In this document: positions 46,673-54,506 of the stretch, one piece after another
Position numbering within the stretch: the first letter of the stretch is position 1
How the letters are laid out: every line of letters begins with the position of its first letter
Assembly (NCBI GenBank): GCA_017355425.1
Contig: CP070233.1
Location: 5,575,272 to 5,639,271 of the forward strand
Direction of reading: 5' to 3'
Length of the DNA stretch: 64,000 nucleotides
Origin: Dolichospermum sp. DET69
Lineage (GTDB): Bacteria; Cyanobacteriota; Cyanobacteriia; Cyanobacteriales; Nostocaceae
Notes under the pieces: generated by a model
The model's input: the letters and a program-made list of their open reading frames with translations, nothing else
The model's database searches: none
What the model was told of the DNA's origin: nothing
Translations under genes and position numbers: made by a program

Positions 46673-46915
46673 ATGAAATATGATGATTTAAAAGAACTTG
46701 ATGATAGTGATCTTCGCTATGATATAACTCAGTTTTCTGAGCATGATGGTATTTGCACTCTCAACGGAATGATACCGATACCAGTAGATGCAGTATCCTT
46801 TTCGTACGCAGGTGATGAGGATATTGAAATTTATGATGAGAGGGGTAATTATTTGGGAGTTCTCTGTATATGTAAAGCTATTACGTTAAATATATTGCTA
46901 CAATGCAATATATGA
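46673..46915 (+). CDS. Small acidic hypothetical protein
   Basis: 80 residues from ATG 46673, which lies 2 bp after the upstream stop (an earlier TTG at 46646 would overlap the upstream gene). Strongly acidic (YDDLKELDDSDLRYDI, YAGDEDIEIYDERG). No recognised family. Its stop overlaps the start of the TumE-like gene by 4 bp, suggesting translational coupling in one transcript. The last dozen residues are hydrophobic and may be an accident of the overlap. Confidence 0.5.
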   Translation: MKYDDLKELDDSDLRYDITQFSEHDGICTLNGMIPIPVDAVSFSYAGDEDIEIYDERGNYLGVLCICKAITLNILLQCNI

Positions 46916-47197
46916 AGGCCACTCTAATCGCCAAAGCAAAAGAAGTTCATGACGACGGATCAATCGTCGAAGTTGTTATATGGGAATTACCAGAACCAAC
47001 AGCACCAAGCACACATAAATACAAATACAGATTATTTTACGGGCAGAATGGAAAATGTAGAATTCGATATGACAACGAACGCACAAAAAGGAGATCATAA
47101 ACATATAAACTCACACGAAATAGATTACAAATTCACAAGCATTGATAAATTGCTTGACGATTTTGAAAAAGACATTGAAACCTGGAGTGAATCATGA
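46912..47197 (+). pseudogene. TumE-family toxin (DUF6516) with a one-base frameshift
   Basis: Frame one gives MKATLIAKAKEVHDDGSIVE, then VVIWELPEP and YRLFYGQNGKCRIRYDNERT before a premature stop. The expected ending KGDHKHINSHEIDYKF, then FEKDIETW, is in the next frame, ending at 47197. The switch falls at the AAAAA run 47085-47089; four As would restore RTKGDH. The full-length product would be about 95 aa, typical of TumE toxins. The end overlaps the antitoxin ATG (47194) by 4 bp. Could be decay, slippage-based control, or a sequencing error. Confidence 0.75.
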
Positions 47198-47547
47198 AAG
47201 CAATTATTGAAGTAGCCAAGGGTGGTTCTGCAATCCGAGCCGCTCGTCAACAAATTAAAGACTCCGAAATTGGAAAGCCAGTAAATTTTAGACTTTCATT
47301 TGAATCTGCAAAATCACTTTTTAGCGAGCTAACACCTGCTAGACTTGATTTGCTTGATACTTTAAGCAAAATAGAGCCATGCAGTATTTACGCGCTGGCA
47401 AAAACAGCCGAAAGAAACTATTCAAACGTACACACAGACGTAAATCGCCTGGAAGAACTGGGATTAATTGAACGGACAGAAGAAGACAAAATATCTGTAC
47501 CGTTTGAATCCGTTGAAATATTCATGCCACTAGCGAAAGCAGCGTGA
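47194..47547 (+). CDS. HTH antitoxin of the HVO_A0114 type, partner of TumE
   Basis: A 117-residue protein with a C-terminal winged-helix domain (SELTPARLDLLDTLSKIEPC, SIYALAKTAERNYSNVHTDV, RLEELGLIERTEEDKISVPF). This matches the MarR-like antitoxins encoded directly after TumE toxins. Expected to bind DNA and neutralise the toxin. ATGA overlap with the toxin frame gives coupling. The antitoxin is intact although the toxin is frameshifted. Confidence 0.8.
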   Translation: MKAIIEVAKGGSAIRAARQQIKDSEIGKPVNFRLSFESAKSLFSELTPARLDLLDTLSKIEPCSIYALAKTAERNYSNVHTDVNRLEELGLIERTEEDKISVPFESVEIFMPLAKAA

Positions 47548-47549
47548 GA

Positions 47550-47650
47550 AATTGACAAAGTGCGATAGCGAAGCGCGACCTAGGAATCGCTATTTATTGA
47601 CGAAAGTGCGAATAGGTTAGATTGATAAAGTGCGATAGGGAACAGTGATG
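47550..47650. repeat. Repeat family aaagtgcgatagcgaagcgc, first cluster
   Basis: Units of attgacaaagtgcgatagcg, gaagcgcgacctaggaatcg and ataggttagattgataaagt occur here, again around 47936-47990 and twice in 48712-48828. They are intergenic except where one runs into hicA. gcgat...atcgc forms a hairpin in each unit. Confidence 0.8.
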
Positions 47651-47688
47651 TTATGCTTTTCAAAGCAAGCTTTAGAGGATAAGACACG

Positions 47689-47898
47689 ATGAAAAATCGC
47701 ATCTTTACAGTTATTTTGTACAAAGAAGATGATGTTTACATTGCTGAATGTCCAGAAGTTGGCACAGTAGATCAAGGGGAAACGATTGAGCAGGCGATCG
47801 CTGGTTTGAAAGAAGCCACACGGCTTTACCTAGAGGAATTTTCTTTACCAGAAACATCTCCGAGATTTGTGACTAGTATTGAGATTAGTTATGCCTAA
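47689..47898 (+). CDS. hicB: HicB family antitoxin
   Basis: A 69-residue HicB-like protein: FTVILYKEDDVYIAECPEVG, TVDQGETIEQAIAGLKEATR, LYLEEF. The degenerate RNase-H-like fold neutralises HicA mRNA interferases. It has the one-domain size common in cyanobacteria, where hicB precedes hicA. The downstream hicA is truncated, so this antitoxin is probably an orphan. Confidence 0.88.
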   Translation: MKNRIFTVILYKEDDVYIAECPEVGTVDQGETIEQAIAGLKEATRLYLEEFSLPETSPRFVTSIEISYA

Positions 47899-47980
47899 GC
47901 TGCCACGAATTTCAAGTAAAGAGGCAATTCGATCGCTTGAACGCTATCGCTTGAACGCTATCGCTTGTAGGTTGGATTGA
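47891..47980 (+). pseudogene. hicA: Truncated hicA toxin gene
   Basis: It starts at ATG 47891, overlapping hicB by 8 bp as in intact pairs, and reads MPKLPRISSKEAIRSLERYR, the normal HicA N-terminus. From about codon 17 it runs into the repeat gcttgaacgctatcgcttga and stops at 47980. The dsRBD-like core with the catalytic His (usually G-S-H) is missing. The toxin is therefore inactive. Confidence 0.82.
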
Positions 47981-48049
47981 GCAAGTGCGAAAAACTCAAT
48001 AACACGCTAGAATTATCATATATCTACAAAATCTACTAGGTAATTAAAC

Positions 48050-48259
48050 ATGAGGTTAAAAGCAACTGAACAAGGCTTATTTATCCCTAAAGAACTATTA
48101 GGGGAAGCTCAAGAATTTGAAATTATTGCAGACCACGAAAAGCTGATAATTACTCGGATCAAAAAATCATCGTCAATCTGGGACTTAGGCAAAAATCCTG
48201 TAGAATGTGATGTACAAGATGGAGCGGTTAATCATGATCATTATTTGTATAACAAATGA
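48050..48259 (+). CDS. Antitoxin (AbrB/VapB-like) of a PIN toxin pair
   Basis: A 69-residue protein, MRLKATEQGLFIPKELLG, with EIIADHEKLIITRI, consistent with a small swapped-hairpin antitoxin followed by a tail that binds toxin (SSSIWDLGKNPVECDVQDG). The stop overlaps the PIN gene start by 4 bp (ATGA). Function assigned mainly by context and length. Confidence 0.75.
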   Translation: MRLKATEQGLFIPKELLGEAQEFEIIADHEKLIITRIKKSSSIWDLGKNPVECDVQDGAVNHDHYLYNK

Positions 48260-48669
48260 AAAACATACATTTTTTAGATACAAGCTATATTCTAGCTTTA
48301 GAGATAAAAAATGAATATGCTCATCACCAAGTAATACAAAACTGGTCTACTTTAGCGATTTCAAAACCCATTTTAGTCACGACAACTTATGTTTTTGATG
48401 AAATAGTCACTTTTTTAAATAGCCGAAATCTTCATCATAAAGCTGTTGAAATTGGTAATCAGTTACTAGAGAGTCCAGACATAGAATTAGTCGAGATAGA
48501 TCAGGTTTTATTCAACCAAGGATGGGAATATTTTCAAAAATATCAGGATAAGTCTTACTCTCTCACAGATTGTTTATCCTTTGTTGTAATGCAAGATCGA
48601 AAAATTTCTACAGCCTTGACCTTAGATAATCATTTTCGTCAAGCAGGATTTAAAATTTTACCATCATAA
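48256..48669 (+). CDS. PIN-domain toxin (VapC-like)
   Basis: A 137-residue PIN nuclease with all four acidic residues: Asp8 (IHFLDTSYIL), Glu49 (TYVFDEIVTF), Asp105 (YSLTDCLSFVVM) and Asp124 (TALTLDNHFRQAGF). The pattern is that of VapC-type ribonucleases, which cleave tRNA or rRNA. It pairs with the overlapping upstream antitoxin. Apparently intact, the only complete toxin in this island. Confidence 0.88.
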   Translation: MKNIHFLDTSYILALEIKNEYAHHQVIQNWSTLAISKPILVTTTYVFDEIVTFLNSRNLHHKAVEIGNQLLESPDIELVEIDQVLFNQGWEYFQKYQDKSYSLTDCLSFVVMQDRKISTALTLDNHFRQAGFKILPS

Positions 48670-48711
48670 TTTTATGTTTTCGATTCTTCGCCGATTTGTG
48701 CGATTAGTGCA

Positions 48712-48828
48712 GAAAGTGCGATAGCGAAGCGCTCCGCAGGAATCGCTTGTAGTTTAGATTGATAAAGTGCGATAGCGAAGCGCGACCTAGGAATCGCTTG
48801 TAGGTTAGATTAATAAAGTGCGTTCAAT
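48712..48828. repeat. Repeat family aaagtgcgatagcgaagcgc, second cluster
   Basis: Two tandem units (agaaagtgcgatagcgaagc ... caggaatcgcttgtag; ataaagtgcgatagcgaagc ... taggaatcgcttgtag), plus the start of a third, follow the PIN gene. Same family as 47550-47650. Confidence 0.8.
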
Positions 48829-48954
48829 TGTACCGTTATACAGAAAAATTCTGGATAAAACCAAGGAAGAATTCTATCCGACTTTGAACGGAGAGACATC
48901 ATGCAGGAATCCACTGTTTATCGTTCGATCGAAAGAGATGCTCGGAAAGAGGAG

Positions 48955-49330
48955 AAGCGGGCGATCGCGCTTAATCTTAAGATTCTTCCTGCTCCACGTA
49001 TTTGATTCCGTATCGCTCACAGAGAGCTTTCAGTTTAAATCTAAAGCTGCTGTGGGGAATCTACACGAAGTTCTGATTATTGCGAGAACCAATATTAATA
49101 GATTGCTTCATCTCAATATTGAAGCCAACTACCAGCTTATCAATGCGATGCTCAATACAGTGGTTTACCATCCAAAATAAAGGATGCCCCATTGGTATCA
49201 ATACAAGTCGCTAGATTATCAAGTCCCAAATCAATACTAATAGCACTTTCGGCTTTAGTCTCAATCGGTGTTTCTTCAGCTTCAATGTTTGTTGAGCAAG
49301 GTCTAAAGACACGCTCGTTTCCCACTTACC
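48955..49330 (-). pseudogene. Degenerate tnpB (IS200/IS605-type) remnant
   Basis: Read on the minus strand, one part gives AISIDLGLDNLATCIDTNGA then SFILDGKPL, the RuvC-I motif of TnpB with its catalytic Asp. After a stop and frame change comes VNHCIEHRIDKLVVGFNIEM, IGSRNNQNFV, stop, and SFRFKLKALCERYGIKYVEQ EES, the RuvC-II region ending in the catalytic Glu. The stretch between the two and the zinc-finger C-terminus are missing. Several stops make it non-functional. No tnpA or clear element ends were seen. Confidence 0.75.
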
Positions 49331-49497
49331 GAGAGGTGTTATGAAAATTTACTTTTAGCTCGGTTTTCCAGTTATTCTCAACAATTAAGATTTATTGAGA
49401 ATATAGTCTCTCTAGCTAAAAGCCTCTAAACCTTTTGAAGACTCATTTATAGCTGATTTTCTTACACCGAACTCAGGTGGGCGCAAGCCCTGCGCCC
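49331..49497. other. Spacer between tnpB remnant and MBL gene
   Basis: Contains the inverted repeat ctcggttttccagttatt/... with agtctctctagctaaaagcc, possibly the decayed 5' side of the transposon. At 49478-49497 lies a palindrome gggcgcaagccctgcgcccc directly at the MBL gene's stop codon, a likely transcript-end hairpin of the same family found inside mutS2. Confidence 0.45.
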
Positions 49498-50226
49498 CTA
49501 CTTGTTTTGGATTTCCCGTAAAGCTGCTAAATTCAAGTTTGTAATTTTTTGGTAAACTTGATCTATACAGGGTTTACCTCGAAGGTAGCCTGTATTAGCA
49601 CCGGGGCATAAATAAGTTAAAGTGTGTGGTGTAAAGCGATCGCTTAATAATTGAACGCTTTTGAGTTGTCGTGGCCAATGAAAAGTTTTAGAAGTGCGTA
49701 GTGGCACAGGTTCGCCATGCTGGTTAGGGAGTAAATGCCTTCCAGAAAATAACACGCCGTCAAATTCACGATAGTATAAACAAGAAGAGCCTGGAGAATG
49801 GCCTGGTGTCCAAATAATTTGTGTTGTGTCATTAAGAGTGAACTCGTCAGTAAAAGTGGTAACGGTTAAACCAGGCAATAAATAAGCTTCTTGTTCTTGA
49901 ATCAGGATTTCGCAATTTAAGATTTGCTGATATTCTGCGGCTTTGCCAATAGCACCACGATGACTGATAAAAAACCACCTAACTCCCCCATGCAAGGACA
50001 AAAAATCCTGGTTTATTTGTTCTAAAGCTGGGCAATCTATCAGGATATTCCCTTCATTTGTGACAATGAAGTAAGATGTTGCTCCTAAAGTGTCCCGATT
50101 AGGTGGAAAGGCAGAAATACTGCTGGTTGTCAAAGTCTGGGAGTTTCCCTGTATTGACGTGCTTTGTGGAAATATGGAACGTGGTTGTTTAGTCTTATGA
50201 CTGGACTCTTGAGCAAAAGAAGACAT
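49498..50226 (-). CDS. Metallo-beta-lactamase-fold hydrolase
   Basis: 242 residues from ATG 50226 (TTG 50262 would add twelve hydrophobic residues). It has the MBL fold pattern: DTLGATSYFIVTNEGNILID, the first metal loop WFFISHRGAIGKAAEY, TPGHSPGSSCLYY and LFSGRHLLP. The canonical HxHxDH is degenerate here (SHRGAIGK), so one metal site is incomplete, whereas the GHSPG His and the SGRHL position remain. This is a cyanobacterial sub-family of unknown substrate; activity may be altered. Monocistronic. Confidence 0.82.
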   Translation of the reverse strand: MSSFAQESSHKTKQPRSIFPQSTSIQGNSQTLTTSSISAFPPNRDTLGATSYFIVTNEGNILIDCPALEQINQDFLSLHGGVRWFFISHRGAIGKAAEYQQILNCEILIQEQEAYLLPGLTVTTFTDEFTLNDTTQIIWTPGHSPGSSCLYYREFDGVLFSGRHLLPNQHGEPVPLRTSKTFHWPRQLKSVQLLSDRFTPHTLTYLCPGANTGYLRGKPCIDQVYQKITNLNLAALREIQNK

Positions 50227-50391
50227 AAATGCAAAAAAGAAAACTGTAGGAGTGGTGAACAATCAGGTTACAGTGTATTTACTATGACTGTAAAATGTGA
50301 TTGAGAAATCAAGGCGTGCAGTCTTGTTTGTGATCAAAGTCTGTAACAGAAATTATAGGTAAGGCATTCTATCAAAGATAGTGAAAATAAT

Positions 50392-51870
50392 ATGGCATTT
50401 TGGTTTCTCCTCCTTTTGGGGTCATTGACTTATTTAATGATGCAGTACAGTGTTGCACGGGCTACAAGAACCCCTGTATGGTTATTGTGGCTGGTTTTAA
50501 TGACACCTGCATTTATATTAACTGGTTGGACGCTGGTATATGGTATCAAACAAACACCCCCTTCAGCGTTAATTCTTTGGGTGTCAGCGGGTTGTTTAAT
50601 ATTATATTGGTTATTGTTTAATAGGGGACGGCAATTACCCGTAGATCCACAAAATCAATTGGCAGAAAATCAAGAACAATCAAATAATAATTCTACAGTA
50701 GAAACGGCATCAGTCCGCCCCATTGACTCAGCAGAAGAGACCCAACTGCGAAATTGTTTTCCCTGGTCTGTATATTACGTTCAAAAGATAGAGTATCGTC
50801 CCCAATCAGTAATTTGTCGGGGACATTTACGAACTATGGCTAGTGCTGCTTATGAGCAAATTAAAGCTAATATTGAAAGCCAATTTGGCGATCGCTTTTT
50901 AGTCATATTTCAAGAAGGAATGAATAGTAAACCCTTCTTTGTTTTAGTTCCCAATCCTCAAGCAGTTAGACAAAATAATCAAAGGGATGCCGAAAATATT
51001 ACTCAACCTGGTTTAGCACTGATATTGTTAGTAGCCACTTTATTCAGCACTACCTTTGTCGGGTTAAAAATCGCGGGTTTTAACATCACACAATTAGAAT
51101 CAGATTTCACATTATTTTTTCAGGGTTTACCTTATGCTTTAGGGTTAATGACCATATTAGGGACTCATGAACTAGGTCATTATTTAACAGCAAGATTCTA
51201 TAAAATTCGCGCCACATTACCTTATTTTATTCCTATACCTTTTTTCTTAGGAACATTTGGTGCATTTATTAAAATGCAGAGTCCCATACCTCACCGCAAA
51301 GCCTTATTTGATGTGAGTATTGCTGGCCCCCTGGCAGGATTTATTGCCACTATACCTTTATTAATCTGGGGTTTAGCTCATTCGGAAATAGTAGCTTTAC
51401 CGGAAAAAACCGGAATGTTAAATCCCAATGCCCTTAATCCTAAATATTCGGTTTTATTAGCTTTACTGGCAAAATTAGCTTTAGGAAGTGAATTAACTGC
51501 AAAATCTGCCATTGATTTACATCCAGTTGCTGTAGCAGGTTTCTTAGGATTAATTGTCACAGCTTTGAATTTGATGCCCGTGGGACAACTAGATGGGGGT
51601 CACATTGTTCATGCTATGTTTGGACAACGTACCGCTGTAATCATTGGTCAAATTGCCAGATTATTATTACTAATGCTTTCGTTTATCAGAGAAGAATTTT
51701 TATTGTGGGCAATTATTTTATTATTTGTGCCGTTAGTTGATGAACCTGCTTTAAACGATGTCACAGAATTAGATAATAAACGGGATTTTATGGGATTAAT
51801 ATCAATGGCTTTATTATTGTTGATTGTTTTACCATTACCCCAATTTTTAGCTAATTTGTTGCAGATTTAA
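50392..51870 (+). CDS. Site-2 protease family zinc metalloprotease (M50, EGY-like)
   Basis: A 492-residue intramembrane protease. Two N-terminal helices, then a soluble stretch (residues 100-190), and a membrane core with HExxH in ILGTHELGHYLTARFYK, the IPFFLGTFGAFIKMQSPIP segment, SIAGPLAGF and the second metal motif LNLMPVGQLDGGHIVHAMFG. It resembles chloroplast EGY proteins and their cyanobacterial orthologues. Substrates unknown. ATG 50392. Confidence 0.93.
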   Translation: MAFWFLLLLGSLTYLMMQYSVARATRTPVWLLWLVLMTPAFILTGWTLVYGIKQTPPSALILWVSAGCLILYWLLFNRGRQLPVDPQNQLAENQEQSNNNSTVETASVRPIDSAEETQLRNCFPWSVYYVQKIEYRPQSVICRGHLRTMASAAYEQIKANIESQFGDRFLVIFQEGMNSKPFFVLVPNPQAVRQNNQRDAENITQPGLALILLVATLFSTTFVGLKIAGFNITQLESDFTLFFQGLPYALGLMTILGTHELGHYLTARFYKIRATLPYFIPIPFFLGTFGAFIKMQSPIPHRKALFDVSIAGPLAGFIATIPLLIWGLAHSEIVALPEKTGMLNPNALNPKYSVLLALLAKLALGSELTAKSAIDLHPVAVAGFLGLIVTALNLMPVGQLDGGHIVHAMFGQRTAVIIGQIARLLLLMLSFIREEFLLWAIILLFVPLVDEPALNDVTELDNKRDFMGLISMALLLLIVLPLPQFLANLLQI

Positions 51871-51984
51871 AAACGAGAAAGAGCTTATTTACCATTTTTG
51901 TGATCTTCAGATTAGTTAAATTCATACAGGAATATTCTATCTGCGTTCATCTGCGTTTATCCGCGTTTAATTATTAGTAAATAT

Positions 51985-52012
51985 GTCCATAGGTGGGCAT
52001 TGCCCACCCTAC
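51985..52012. repeat. Dispersed tgggcattgccca hairpin
   Basis: ataggtgggcattgcccacc is the same palindrome as at 26526 and 33030. It lies between the convergent protease and lyase genes. Confidence 0.65.
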
Positions 52013-52014
52013 TA

Positions 52015-52569
52015 TTAATTAGCGGCTTCCGTGGCCTTTTTAGAAGCCTCTGTGCTACCCATCCGAATTTCGGAAGTAAAGGAAGCCATACTAAAGCCAC
52101 CAAACCGTTTAAGAACACTTACCCGCATCCGCAAATTAGGACTGGCAAACCATAGTCTTTCTTCAGACCACATGGTTTCATACTCAGTAATCAGCGTTAA
52201 AGCCCCATCATTACCGATTTTATAGCTACCAGCAACGGGGGCTTTTTCGGCATAACCCATTTCCCGGAGTAACTTACCTTCATCTGGGTTATCTGTATTG
52301 GGTACTGTGGCTAAAACAGTAGAACCTTCATGTTTTTCCTCGTCCCATTCCATTGTGCCATTCCAGGTAACTCGCGCCCCGCAGGAAGCTGTATTAGGCT
52401 CAATTTCATACTGTTGACACAGTTTAATGACTTCTGGATGATCAGCCGCTAACATCTCAATCACGATGTCTGATTTGCCGTCCTCTGACTGCTTAAACGC
52501 TAAATGGTGACTAGTCCGATGGGAAAACCATTTACCAGCACTTAATTCAAAAAATTCCTCAATATTCAT
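52015..52569 (-). CDS. cpcS: Phycobiliprotein lyase, CpcS/CpeS family
   Basis: Attaches phycocyanobilin to Cys of phycobiliprotein subunits. The 184-residue lipocalin-like protein has the family start [25 protein letters not shown] and the conserved blocks [52 protein letters not shown] and SFTSEIRMG. Length normal. It sits 64 bp downstream of the HEAT-repeat gene, same strand, a phycobilisome pair. The exact subtype (CpcS-III or CpeS) is not certain. Confidence 0.92.
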   Translation of the reverse strand: MNIEEFFELSAGKWFSHRTSHHLAFKQSEDGKSDIVIEMLAADHPEVIKLCQQYEIEPNTASCGARVTWNGTMEWDEEKHEGSTVLATVPNTDNPDEGKLLREMGYAEKAPVAGSYKIGNDGALTLITEYETMWSEERLWFASPNLRMRVSVLKRFGGFSMASFTSEIRMGSTEASKKATEAAN

Positions 52570-52633
52570 AAATGAAGTTGTCCTGCATCACAATATCTCT
52601 TTTATTATTAAAAACTAGGAAGCGACTTTAAAT

Positions 52634-53314
52634 TCAACTGAGGTTGTTGCTTTCTTCTAGTCTTTGCAGAGAAATCCTCGCTGCTTGGGCAACGTTGTTA
52701 TGACTATCTTTCTCTAGATATTTTAAAGCTGAGACACTTTTAGGAGTCGGTAAATTGCCTAAAGCTTCCGCTAGACGTTGCCGCACTAACCAATCCTCTG
52801 ATTGAGCAAAACGCAGAATATGTGTTACAGAATCTAGATCACGGATTTCTCCCAAAGCCGAAATAGCTGCTTGTTGGATGACTATTTCTTTACTATCTAA
52901 CGCCTGGATCAGAATATCATGGGCGCGAGGGTCTTTAATATTACCTAAAGACACAGCAGCACTAAACCTAACTAGCCAATCTGTATCTTCATAAAATGCC
53001 CGTGATAACACTTCCACGGCTCTATTATCCTCCAGATATCCCAACGCCCCAGCAGCGTCAGCACGGATACCATAATCTGGATCTGTTTCTAAAATTTTTA
53101 CCAGAATAGGATAGCAGTCTGGGGTTTTTTTGATGCCGAGAGCAAATATGGCCATTGAGCGCAGTTGCAGGGATTCATCATCTAACACCTTTTTAATTAA
53201 AGGAACTGCATCAGCAGCAGGTATATGACGCAAACTAGCAAGAGCTATCATGCGATCGCGCAAATTGGGACTTTCTAACTGAGCCGAAATTACTTCTAAA
53301 CTTGGAGCAGCCAT
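52634..53314 (-). CDS. nblB: HEAT-repeat protein, NblB-like
   Basis: 226 residues composed of about six HEAT/PBS-lyase repeats (LRSMAIFALGIKKTPDCYPI, IRADAAGALGYLEDNRAVEV, VRFSAAVSLGNIKDPRAHDI, VIQQAAISALGEIRDLDSVT, VRQRLAEALGNLPTPKSVSA). The family includes CpcE/F lyases and NblB, which is needed for phycobilisome degradation and bilin detachment. The size (about 220 aa) and position next to cpcS favour NblB, but symbol assignment by eye is moderate. Confidence 0.75.
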   Translation of the reverse strand: MAAPSLEVISAQLESPNLRDRMIALASLRHIPAADAVPLIKKVLDDESLQLRSMAIFALGIKKTPDCYPILVKILETDPDYGIRADAAGALGYLEDNRAVEVLSRAFYEDTDWLVRFSAAVSLGNIKDPRAHDILIQALDSKEIVIQQAAISALGEIRDLDSVTHILRFAQSEDWLVRQRLAEALGNLPTPKSVSALKYLEKDSHNNVAQAARISLQRLEESNNLS

Positions 53315-53363
53315 TTATTTGACAGCACTTTCTTAATTTATCTTTACTTTAACGTAATTATTG

Positions 53364-53405
53364 AGTCTGAACTGTGATTTTTGGGATTTTGATGATTTTG
53401 ATGAT
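53364..53405. repeat. Inverted 42-bp unit at the head of the minisatellite
   Basis: gtctgaactgtgatttttgg with the following 22 bp is the reverse complement of the array unit, matching at 35 of 42 positions. It lies 15 bp before the first direct unit and could pair with any unit of the array. Confidence 0.75.
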
Positions 53406-53420
53406 TTTAGCGGCAACAAA

Positions 53421-54218
53421 TCAGACAATCATCTAAATCAAATAAATCACATAAATCATAGTTCAGACAATCAAATAAATCAAATAAATCACATAAATCA
53501 TAGTTCAGACAATCATCTAAATCAAATAAATCACATAAATCATAGTTCAGACAATCATCTAAATCAAATAAATCACATAAATCATAGTTCAGACAATCAT
53601 CTAAATCAAATAAATCACATAAATCATAGTTCAGACAATCATCTAAATCAAATAAATCACATAAATCATAGTTCAGACAATCATCTAAATCAAATAAATC
53701 ACATAAATCATAGTTCAGACAATCAAATAAATCAAATAAATCACATAAATCATAGTTCAGACAATCATCTAAATCAAATAAATCACATAAATCATAGTTC
53801 AGACAATCATCTAAATCAAATAAATCACATAAATCATAGTTCAGACAATCATCTAAATCAAATAAATCACATAAATCATAGTTCAGACAATCATCTAAAT
53901 CAAATAAATCACATAAATCATAGTTCAGACAATCATCTAAATCAAATAAATCACATAAATCATAGTTCAGACAATCATCTAAATCAAATAAATCACATAA
54001 ATCATAGTTCAGACAATCATCTAAATCAAATAAATCACATAAATCATAGTTCAGACAATCATCTAAATCAAATAAATCACATAAATCATAGTTCAGACAA
54101 TCATCTAAATCAAATAAATCACATAAATCATAGTTCAGACAATCATCTAAATCAAATAAATCACATAAATCATAGTTCAGACAATCATCTAAATCAAATA
54201 AATCAGACAAATCATAGT
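53421..54218. repeat. Minisatellite: 19 copies of a 42-bp unit
   Basis: Units read tcagacaatcatctaaatca then aataaatcacataaatcata gt; 19 units fill 798 bp. Sequence variants are few: units 2 and about 8 have caaataaatc in place of catctaaatc, and the last has cagacaaatc. Because 42 is a multiple of three, both strands stay open. The plus strand reads SDNHLNQINHINHS (290-aa frame from TTG 53361) and the minus strand reads CDLFDLDDCLNYDL. Neither has a ribosome binding site or non-repeat domain, so I annotate DNA repeat, not gene. Confidence 0.92.
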
Positions 54219-54334
54219 TCAGACTTGGAATAAATCAGTGTGGACATAGGGTTAATGGAACGACTGTTAAAGACATAAAGACAGCGATATCCCATTAGGA
54301 GAATAATCATGGTTTTAAGTATTTTAGGAGAACT

Positions 54335-54362
54335 TTGTAGAGACGTTCCATGGAACGTCTCT
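54335..54362. repeat. 28-bp perfect palindrome
   Basis: gtagagacgttccatggaac runs symmetrically into gtctctac. It lies after the minisatellite and before the terminator; perfect self-complementarity over 28 bp. Confidence 0.8.
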
Positions 54363-54390
54363 ACACGGTTTGCTGAAAATGTCTAATTAA

Positions 54391-54430
54391 AAAACTCAGT
54401 CTAAATATAATGTTTAAACTGAGTTTTTTT
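54391..54430. terminator. Bidirectional intrinsic terminator
   Basis: aaaactcagt pairs with actgagtttt (54418-54427) around an AT loop, followed by a T run on the plus strand and preceded by an A run, so it works in both directions. It is placed 76 bp past the stop of the minus-strand FAS1 gene. Confidence 0.75.
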
Positions 54431-54506
54431 ATATAGTAAAATTCTCAATTTTTAGAGAATTTGGGGACTTCGATATTCAGATTTTTACCAATCAAATACC
54501 AAAAAC

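Noticed and set aside
48818-49180. 120-codon plus-strand frame
   Set aside because: Lies opposite a clear tnpB remnant and starts inside a dispersed repeat.
53407-54210. Long minus-strand frame of CDLFDLDDCLNYDL repeats and plus-strand frame of SDNHLNQINHINHS repeats as genes
   Set aside because: Both are by-products of a 42-bp (multiple of three) repeat without stops. They start at TTG codons, lack ribosome binding sites and have no non-repeat domain.
53421-54218. CRISPR array
   Set aside because: Units are directly abutting copies with no unique spacers, and no cas genes are near.
54335-54362. 28-bp palindrome as a transcription terminator
   Set aside because: No T run follows; the neighbouring actcagt/actgagt hairpin has one and is the better candidate.
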